From Ephydatia muelleri (taxonomy: Eukaryota; Porifera; Demospongiae; Spongillida; Spongillidae), in contig JABACO010000008.1 in the NCBI GenBank assembly GCA_013339895.1, positions 764,921-828,920 of the forward strand: a DNA stretch of 64,000 bases, written 5' to 3'. A program made the position numbers and the translations under genes. The notes under the pieces were generated by a model that worked only from the letters and a program-made list of their open reading frames with translations, ran no database searches and had not been told where the DNA came from. Of the stretch, positions 56,203-64,000 are shown piece after piece. Position 1 is the first letter of the stretch, and each line of letters begins with the position of its first letter.

Positions 56203-59150
56203 TGGTCTTCTGTGTGTGGGGTAGAGCATCGGGCATATGGTTTCTGTGTGTAGGGTAGAGCATCGGGCATATGGTCTTCTGTGTGTGGGGTAGAGCATCG
56301 GGCATATGGTCTTCTGTGTGTAGGGTAGAGCATCGGGCATATGGTCTTCTGTGGTGGGGTAGAGCATCGGGCATATGGTCTTCTGTGTGTAGGGTAGAGC
56401 ATCGGGCATATGGTCTTCTGTGTGTGGGTAGAGCATCGGGCATATGGTCTTCTGTGTGTTGGTCTTCTGTGTGTGGGGTAGAGCATCGGGCATATGGTCT
56501 TCTGTGTGTAGGGTAGAGCATCGGGCATATGGTCTTCTGTGTGTTGGTCTTCTGTGTGTAGGGTAGAGCATCGGGCATATGGTCTTCTGTGTGTAGGGTA
56601 GAGCATCGGGCATATGGTCTTCTGTGTGTGGGGTAGAGCATCGGGCATATGGTCTTCTGTGTGTGGTCTTCTGTGTGTGGGGTAGTAGCATCGGGCATAT
56701 GGTCTTCTGTGTGTTGGTCTTCTGTGTGTGGGGTAGAGCATCGGGCATATGGTTCTGTGTGTGGTAGAGCATCGGGCATATGGTCTTCTGTGTAGGGTAG
56801 AGCATCGGGCATATGGTCTCTGTGTGTAGGGTAGTAGAGCAGGGCATATGGTCTTCTGTGTGTAGGGTAGAGCATCGGGCATATGGTCTTCTGTGTGTGG
56901 GGTAGAGCATCGGGCATATGGTCTTCTGTGTGTGGGGTAGAGCATCGGGCATATGGTCTTCTGTTGTAGGGTAGAGCATCAGGCATATGGTCTTCTGTGT
57001 GTAGGGTAGAGCATCGGGCATATGGTCTTCTGTGTGTAGGGTAGAGCATCGGGCATATGGTCTTCTGTGTGTAGGGTAGAGCATCGGGCATATGGTCTTC
57101 TGTGTGTGGGGTAGAGCATCGGGCATATGGTCTTCTGTGTGTGGGGTAGAGCATCGGGCATATGGTCTTCTGTGTGTAGGGTAGAGCATCGGGCATATGT
57201 CTTCTGTGTGTTGGTTTCTGTGTGTGGGGTAGAGCATCGGGCATATGGTCTTCTGTGTGTAGGGTAGAGCATCGGGCATATGGTCTTCTGTGTGTTGGTC
57301 TTCTGTGTGTGGGGTAGAGCATCGGGCATATGGTCTTCTGTGTAGGGTAGAGCATCGGGCATATGGTCTTCTGTGTGTAGGGTAGAGCATCGGGCATATG
57401 GTCTTCTGTGTGTGGGGTAGAGCATCGGGCATATGGTCTTCTGTGTGTGGGGTAGAGCATCGGGCATATGGTCTTCTGTGTGTAGGGTAGAGCATCGGGC
57501 ATATGGTTCTGTGTGTGGGGTAGAGCATCGGGCATATGGTCTTCTGTGTGTAGGGTAGAGCATCGGGCAATGGTCTTCTGTGTGGGGTAGAGCATCGGGC
57601 ATATGGTCTTCTGTGTGTTGGTCTTCTGTGTGTGGGGTAGAGCATCGGGCATATGGTCTTGTGTGTAGGGTAGTAGAGCATCGGGCATATGGTCTTCTGT
57701 GTGTTGGTCTTCTGTGTGTGGGGTAGAGCATCGGGCATATGGTCTTCTGTGTGTAGGGTAGAGCATCGGGCATATGGTCTTCTGTGTGGGGTAGAGCATC
57801 GGGCATATGGTCTTCTGTGTGTTGGTCTTCTGTGTGTGGGGTAGAGCATCGGGCATATGGTCTTCTGTGTGTTGGTCTTCTGTGTGGGGTGTAGAGCATC
57901 GGGCATATGGTCTTCTGTGTGTAGGGTAGAGCATCGGGCATATGGTCTTCTGTGGGGGTAGAGCATCGGGCATATGGTCTTCTGTGTGTAGGGTAGAGCA
58001 TCGGGCATATGGTCTTCTGTGTGTAGGGTTAGAGCATCGGGCATATGGTCTTCTGTGTGTGGGGTAGAGCATCGGGCATATGGTCTTCTGTGTGTGGGGT
58101 AGAGCATCGGGCATATGGTCTTCTGTGTGTAGGGTAGAGCATCAGGCATATGGTCTTCTGTGTGTAGGGTAGAGCATCGGGCATATGGTCTCTGTGTGTA
58201 GGGTAGAGCATCGGGCATATGGTCTTCTGTGTGTAGGGTAGAGCATCGGGCATCTGGTCTTCTGTGTGGGGTAGGAGCATCGGGCATATGGTCTTCTGTG
58301 TGTGGGGTAAGAAGCATCGGGCATATGGTCTTCTGTGTGTAGGGTAGAGCATCGGGCATATGGTCTTCTGTGTGTTGGTCTTCTGTGTGTGGGGTAGGAA
58401 GCATCGGGCATATGGTCTTCTGTGTGTAGGGTAGAGCATCGGGCATATGGTCTTCTGTGTGTTGGTCTTCTGTGTGTGGGGTAGAGCATCGGGCATATGG
58501 TCTTCTGTGTGTAGGGTAGAGCATCGGGCATATGGTCTTCTGTGTGTAGGGTAGAGCATCGGGCATATGGTCTTCTGTGTGTGGGTAGAGCATCGGGCAT
58601 ATGGTCTTCTGTGTGTGGGGGGTAGAGCATCGGGCATATGGTCTTCTGTGTGTAGGGTAGAGAGCATCGGCATATGGTCTTCTGTGTGTAGGGTAGAGCA
58701 TCGGGCATATGGTCTTCTGTGTGTAGGGTAGAGCATCGGGCATATGGTCTTCTGTGTGTGGGGTAGAGCATCGGGCATATGGTCTTCTGTGTGGGGGTAG
58801 AGCATCGGGCATATGGTCTTCTGTGTGTAGGGTAGAGCATCGGGCATATGGTCTTCTGTGTGTTGGTCTTCTGTGTGTAGGGTAGAGCATCGGGCATATG
58901 GTCTTCTGTGTGTAGGGTAGAGCATCGGGCATATGGTCTTCTGTGTGAGGGTTAGAGCATCGGGCATATGGTCTTCTGTGTGTTAGGGTAGGATCACGGG
59001 CATATGGTCTTCTGTGTGTAGGGTAGAGCATCGGGGCATATGGTCTTCTGTGTGTAGGGTAGAGCATCGGCATATGGTCTTCTGTGTGTGGGGTAGATAG
59101 AGCATCAGGCATATGGTCTTCTGGTGTGTGGGGTAGAGCATCGGGCATAT
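56203..59150. repeat. Expanded 35-bp minisatellite, about 84 units, 2.95 kb
   Basis: Unit GGTCTTCTGTGTGTGGGGTA + GAGCATCGGGCATAT (variant TAGGGTA). About a dozen partial 15-bp insertions (TTGGTCTTCTGTGTG) give a higher-order pattern. Because the unit is 35 bp, three units make 105 bp and all reverse frames stay open, giving a misleading frame of about 1000 codons. The left arm has only about 3 units at the orthologous place. Confidence 0.97.
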
Positions 59151-60288
59151 GACTCAAGAGAACTGGAACGGACGGATCTTATCAAGCTGATGGACTCATC
59201 AACCAGTGTACGGATTGCTGTCAGTTGCATCTGAAGATGTGAGGTCATGAAACATCAAATAGCATAGGAGGGTCCCATGCTGACCCCCCAAGGAAAGAGG
59301 CTATTCTCATGCTTTCAAACACTCCAATAGCTATGAAGGTCTCCATGTGGATGCGCAGTCATGCCGTACAGAAAACCAAAACCTTCAGCAGCACCTGTGG
59401 TGATGTTTCTGCCGCCCAGCCCAGCATCTTTCAGCACCGGTGATGTCCAAAATCAGCCAGCATATGGTAAGAAACAATGCAGGAAATGCTCCCCACAAAT
59501 TCCCCATGCTCCATCAAAGTGGTCAGCAGTTATAGCTTCTGTCCATCCTATCATTTACAACTAGTGATTATCACCAGAGGGGGTGTGGCCTACAGTGGAT
59601 TATCACCAGAGGGGGTGTGGCCTACAGTTCAACGAACAGGGATCTCTTTGGGAGCTTCATCTGAATCCGAAAAGCTCGTTCAACTCGTCTTCAGCACGTC
59701 TCGCGAGTGAGGCAGCGTGCGTTCAGCAAAGTATCAATATTGACCGTTGCCATGGGACCCTTTTCCTTCCTTAGCAGGTTACCCTTCCACGCATTTGTAC
59801 CTTCCCACGCCAGCTCAGCTGTGCCTCGTCTGGCACCTAGCACTTCAGTTGCCGTTGGCACAAACCCTATTGCCAATGCTCCAGTCCTTCACCAGTATCT
59901 TTACAGTTAGATGAAACACCAACAGAGGTGCAAAGGTGCTGTGCCAAGATCGCTCAAGAACGACAGGCGGAAGATAATTATGTCGTTTAGTGAAAGATTT
60001 GTGCATAGCCTTGATATGTAGCAAAAGTACAGGATGTACCCTTGGGGATTGAACGTTCCCCAAGGGTAACGTGTGATCATTTAAACATTAATCATACCTA
60101 TATCACTAGACTACATATCTATATGCAAGCGTGGTTAAACTGGAGTGTTCAACTAATTCGCATGTGCTACGTAATAGGTCAAAAGGGGAGGTTGCAAACA
60201 CCCCTCCCCCCCTCTGGATCCATTGGTTGTCATGACAGTACTCTTAACTTACGGTTATGCCAAGTATGATGTCTCTTGTAACCAAGAA

Positions 60289-60392
60289 CCTGTACGCACT
60301 AGCTATGTCTTAATACCTGTACGCACTAGCTATGTCTTAACACCTGTACGCACTAGCTATGTCTTAACACCTGTACGCACTAGCTATGTCTT
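60289..60392. repeat. 27-bp minisatellite, 4 units (right copy)
   Basis: Mirror of 43242-43398, two units fewer. Confidence 0.92.
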
Positions 60393-60870
60393 AATCTGAG
60401 TGGACCTACCTATGTGGGGAACCTACCCTATATGGTAGACCTGTCCTGGTATGTCCTTATATGGTGGACCTGTCATATGGTGGACCCGTCGTATGTCCTG
60501 GTATGGTGGGGCCTGTTATGTGTCCTTATATGGTGTGGTTGTGCCCTATATGATGCGTCCTGCCATGCAGACCATCAAGGAGACCTCGGGGACGATGAAC
60601 CTTGGAGGAAGTCTGACACGCCAAGCTGAAACGGACAGTCCTGTCAACGAAAGCTCTCCGCACATAGTCAACATTGGTAGAATGGTGGAGGTGAGCTTTT
60701 TGGGATGGTAGGGCAGGGGGGGGGGGGGGGGGGAGTGTTGTAATTCTTGGTGTTTGTGTGCTCAATTGACTGTGCTGGATTTTGTGTTGGGTTGCTTGGC
60801 AACATGTTCCCCATGTACGTTCTAGCTGTTGGCCAGCCATCTTTAACCTTGCACCTGTTATTTTGACTCG

Positions 60871-61231
60871 GGTCAGATCACCACTGGTCGAACCCTACAT
60901 GAGGGGGTGGGGTCAGATCACCACTGGTCGAACCCTACATGAGGGGGTGGGGTCAGATCACCACTGGTCGAACCCTACATGAGGGGGTGGGGTCAGATCA
61001 CCACTGGTCGAACCCTACATGAGGGGGTGGGGTCAGATCACCACTGGTCGAACCCTACATGAGGGGGTGGGGTCAGATCACCACTGGTCGAACCCTACAT
61101 GAGGGGGTGGGGTCAGATCACCACTGGTCGAACCCTACATGAGGGGGTGAGGTCAGATCACCACTGGTCGAACCCTACATGAGGGGGTGAGGTCAGATCA
61201 CCACTGGTCGAACCCTACATGAGGGGGTGAG
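60871..61231. repeat. 40-bp minisatellite, 9 units (right copy)
   Basis: Mirror of the 11-unit array at 42327-42766. Confidence 0.95.
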
Positions 61232-62150
61232 GTGGGATGGGGTGTGGCCTGTTTTATCTCATTCTAACATCGCATAGCTCTGTGGGACCACACACACCTG
61301 GGGGGCCCTTTGTGGCTCGCTGGTGGCTAAAAATAGAATGTTATTTTTTGTGTTGAAGGTTTGCATTTACATGTGTAGACAGTTTAGACAACAATTATTA
61401 TGTTGTTTATTAAAACACAATACTGAGCAACATTGTCAAGATCTATTAAACAATGCATTCCAACCAGTAGGGAATGTGATATGTTGCATCCAGTGGCAAG
61501 AAGATGCTCTTATCAGCCTGCACTGAGCTGAGGGGTGAGGGGGAGGTAGGTAGGTAGGTGAGGTTCAATCCCTCATGCACAAATCTGAAGTAATTATGTT
61601 CAATGCTCTGACACAAGATTGAAAGATGGCTGAGAGAGAGCAAAGTGCACTCCAAATAGGAGAAAGGCTCTAGAGTGAGTGCTTGCAGAGTTGTACCTAC
61701 TACCTTATAACTGCAGGCTTTCACAAAAGAACAACTTTTCGCTGAAATGCTTTGACTATTGGGTCCACTGTATCATGCCCCAAACGTCCTGTGCCTGGAG
61801 TGGGGACACATGTGCCTGGGGTGTGTGTCTAATTGCATTCTTTGCTGTATTTATCTAGTTTCCGGTTACTTGGCAACCCGATAAGTGATACGAGCTAATC
61901 AGTTACTAACCTCAACATTGCTTCCTGGAAAACGCAGCAAAGCAGCCTGGGCACCAGGCTGTTGTGACCACACTCATGTCTATCTCATACCCTATCAGAT
62001 CACACCCATACTGATACAGCTATGTGACCCTCAGCCATTGGCTGTTACCACACAGTAGCTAATATTAATATTTCACCTATTAGGTTTAGTGGTTAATTGA
62101 ATGTGATTGCATTCAATCTAATAATCATTATTGTGGTAACCAGTAGGGAA

Positions 62151-62214
62151 CATCATGCCTGATGACATCATGCCTGATGACATCATGCCTGATGACATCA
62201 TGCCTGATGATTGT
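62151..62214. repeat. 15-bp minisatellite, 4 units (right copy)
   Basis: Mirror of the 7-unit array at 41311-41414. Confidence 0.93.
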
Positions 62215-63527
62215 AACATTATTGCTATCGCAAGATCAACTAATTTGGTTATTGAATTAATTTAACTAGGTGTAATTTCCAAATTGGATATATAATTATT
62301 TACTAGTCACTTGTATTGGCTACTTGTAGCAAGTGGGTGTGGCTACTTATTAGAAGCATCTAATCTAGTGGGAGCTGATGTTTTATAGTGACATTAGAGG
62401 AAGGCCACACCCACATGCACACACACACACATTCACACACACTAATGAGTGATGGCCTCTTTCTGCACACAGGACATGGAGAACAAGATGAGGTCTACTT
62501 TGGACCAGATCTATTTTGGAAAAACAAGGATGTTGTCAATGACCTGAGGTGGGTGTGGCCAAGTACCTTCTGTTATGTTCCCTTTGACCATCCTCCATCT
62601 TTGTCTCACCATCATGGCTGACGTATCATTTACCACAATGGATGGTTGTCTAATTATCTGCCATGTACTATTTTCTGAAAAGGGGGCGGGGTGGGGGTTA
62701 ATCCCCATAGCTAAGTGTTCTCTTCTGTCAATACTTCATCTCTCCTCCTCCCATCCCTTTTAATGCCCTCCCATCCCTTTTAATTGCCCTCTCTCCTCCT
62801 CCCATCCCTTTTAATGCCCTCTCCCTTTCAGGTCAGTGAGTGACCTCAAGCAGAAGATGAATCAAAAGGCCATAGCTGATGAGCTGCTCGCCAAGATGCA
62901 GCAAGGACACTAAACACATAGATCCCCCTCTTCCCCAGGAATGTTTAATTAACCTGTACCCCAAGATGGAACTACTAGCATTTGTTGAAAGAATCAGTAG
63001 AGGTGTGTGTGTAATGTGATTTGATTTGTGTAGTGCTATTGTTTTTTGTGGCAAATTTGGGTCTGAGCCAAATCCCAAGAACAAAATCGTCTCTGTTGTC
63101 CATATGCATGCAGCTGAAGTTTAGATCACTTGTTCATCCTCTGCCACACCATGTGTCCCTGAACATCTGTCTTGTAAGACCACGCCCCCTATCTAGGCCA
63201 TTTATTAATAATTTACCTGTAGTCCGCAGTATCACGATGAAGTATCCTTGTTAAAATGTAGAATTAAAATGTACATATAGGTTTAACTCTTTCATGGGCA
63301 CCGAGCAATATTGCGCCGCAGGCGCTATGCTAAAGCCACTTCTGTTTATCTAAGCAGTTAACACTTTGCAGACAACAACATATTGATCAGTTGTTTCCGT
63401 TTCCTGGCATGTATTGTGTCAGTTGTTTGTTAACTACGTTTCCTGCAAAGCACAACACTTTTTTTCTGCAAAAACATGTGTACCGTAATAATTGGCTTTG
63501 CCCGTGAAAGAGTCAAAATCTGATATT

Positions 63528-63741
63528 TGGGAACGTACCGCGAGAATGGCATACATTATACCAGTACGCGCAATAGAAATGTAACGCCTGTATGGCTAAT
63601 TAAAAATCAGAGCCTTAACTCCATGACAGATACTTCGATTCTCAGTGCGTAAGAAGTAATGTGTAGAGGACATTTTCAGCACTTCTAGAATACTAAATAA
63701 GTTGCACGTTTGGCCCCTTTTTCGGCTGAAACACTATCCCA
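63528..63741. mobile_element. Mirror copy of the 39811-40019 MITE-like element
   Basis: Same element in inverted orientation. Its right terminus reads TTTTTCGGCTGAAACACTATCCCA where the left arm predicts TTTTCGCGGAAACTATCCCA, so the two copies differ at their ends. Confidence 0.6.
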
Positions 63742-63854
63742 TATAAGGTATTAATTAGCGAGTCCTATATCGCGCGACCAGCCCTGCCCCTTACAACAGC
63801 TGGATGTTATTCATATGCGGCATCAAGTGCTGCTGCAAAGCTGAATCTGTAAAC

Positions 63855-64000
63855 ATGGATACCGCCACCAACAGCAGTGGCAACTGTTCCATGCCTTTCG
63901 ACTCCAGGGGATTCACCAATGTTGCAATATTGCGTGCTATCTCCGGACTTTTGTCCGCTTTTTGCGCATTCTACTCCGTTCTCCTCATCGTGGCGTTCAA
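63855..64000 (+). CDS. Seven-transmembrane receptor, second copy, 5' part only
   Basis: Same protein start as the receptor at 38813-39697 (MDTATNSSGNCS...; upstream in-frame ATG at 63804). The residues visible here are the same up to the first transmembrane span (LLIVAF), where the window ends. It belongs to the inverted arm; most likely the other allele of the same gene. Confidence 0.75.
   Translation, partial: MDTATNSSGNCSMPFDSRGFTNVAILRAISGLLSAFCAFYSVLLIVAF

Larger units (their letters stand above)
60571..62913 (+). pseudogene. CAPZB: Second copy of the last three CAPZB exons
   Basis: Plus strand. Exon 7 copy 60571-60690 ([18 protein letters not shown], intact), exon 8 copy 62473-62548 (76 nt instead of 77; one A lost in GGAAAAACAAGGATG, breaking the frame after IYFGKT), exon 9 copy 62832-62913 (intact to the stop). 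Exons 1-6 are absent because the arm begins in intron 6 at the gap. If this is an alternative haplotype, it is the same gene seen twice with a consensus error, not a real pseudogene. Confidence 0.85.
53979..64000. repeat. Right arm of the giant inverted repeat (probable alternative haplotype)
   Basis: Reverse-complement near-copy of 39552-46900 (see anchor pairs there). It contains more single-base indels than the left arm, e.g. in the 44-bp and 35-bp arrays and in CAPZB exon 8, which suggests lower consensus accuracy. It begins inside a tandem array right at the gap and runs off the window end within the receptor gene. Confidence 0.95.

Noticed and set aside
56104-59157. Open frame of about 1017 codons on the minus strand
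   Set aside because: It is a product of the 35-bp tandem array; three units make 105 bp, so reverse frames stay open. Overlapping long frames exist in the other reverse frames, and the orthologous left arm has only three units.
53979-64000. True palindromic amplicon or foldback chromosome structure
   Set aside because: Not excluded, but the round 1000-N gap, start inside a tandem array, copy-number differences at every VNTR and extra indels favour a misplaced alternative haplotype.

Overview
This is eukaryotic, animal nuclear DNA. The genes are split into many short exons by mostly small GT-AG introns (some about 40-100 bp) and are densely packed. The proteins are animal-type: an atypical PKC with PB1 domain and pseudosubstrate, a CARD caspase, a PTB-SH2 adaptor, CapZ-beta, CEP19, DDX19 and nucleolin. 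Compact genes, abundant MITE-like foldbacks, hAT remnants, a KADPEKKK-type repeat protein and a 7TM receptor like those of early-branching animals suggest a sponge (probably a demosponge). The species is inferred, not proven.

Layout. 1-14.3 kb is gene-poor and repeat-rich: foldback elements (323-573, 576-1380, 7399-7592, 12050-12198), hAT remnants with a tandem exon duplication (10.9-11.9 kb), a Pro/Ala-rich hypothetical gene and a decayed KADPEKKK-repeat gene. 14.9-16.7 kb (-) is a CEP19-like ciliary gene. 19.1-23.8 kb (+) is a PTB-SH2 adaptor with a broken SH2-exon copy just upstream. 24.0-27.0 kb (+) is a full nucleolin gene; 29.6-30.9 kb (+) is a second nucleolin-like gene without the acidic N-terminus, with hAT debris between them. 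31.4-35.7 kb (-) is a DDX19/Dbp5 mRNA-export helicase whose introns are packed with minisatellites. 36.6-38.0 kb (+) is a CARD caspase. 38.8-39.7 kb (-) is an intronless 7TM receptor. 40.6-48.6 kb (-) is the complete CapZ-beta gene, divergent from an atypical PKC gene (48.9-52.4 kb, +). The PKC gene stops before its catalytic loop, and a gap of exactly 1000 N follows (52979-53978).

The most striking structure is that 53979-64000 is a reverse-complement near-copy of 39552-46900. It contains the receptor start, the last three CapZ-beta exons, all the intergenic DNA and every minisatellite, in mirror order. Each minisatellite I compared differs in copy number between the two copies. One 35-bp array goes from about 3 units to about 84 (nearly 3 kb). 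The mirror copy begins inside a tandem array right after the round-number gap, and the PKC gene does not resume there. I read this as an alternative haplotype contig scaffolded in inverted orientation, with a true inverted duplication as the less likely option.

The genes do not form a pathway or operon; they are housekeeping and signalling genes that happen to be neighbours. Exon coordinates given below were derived by hand from splice consensus and reading-frame bookkeeping. All multi-exon totals are divisible by three except one DDX19 exon, which is one base short. I found no CRISPR array, rRNA or tRNA.
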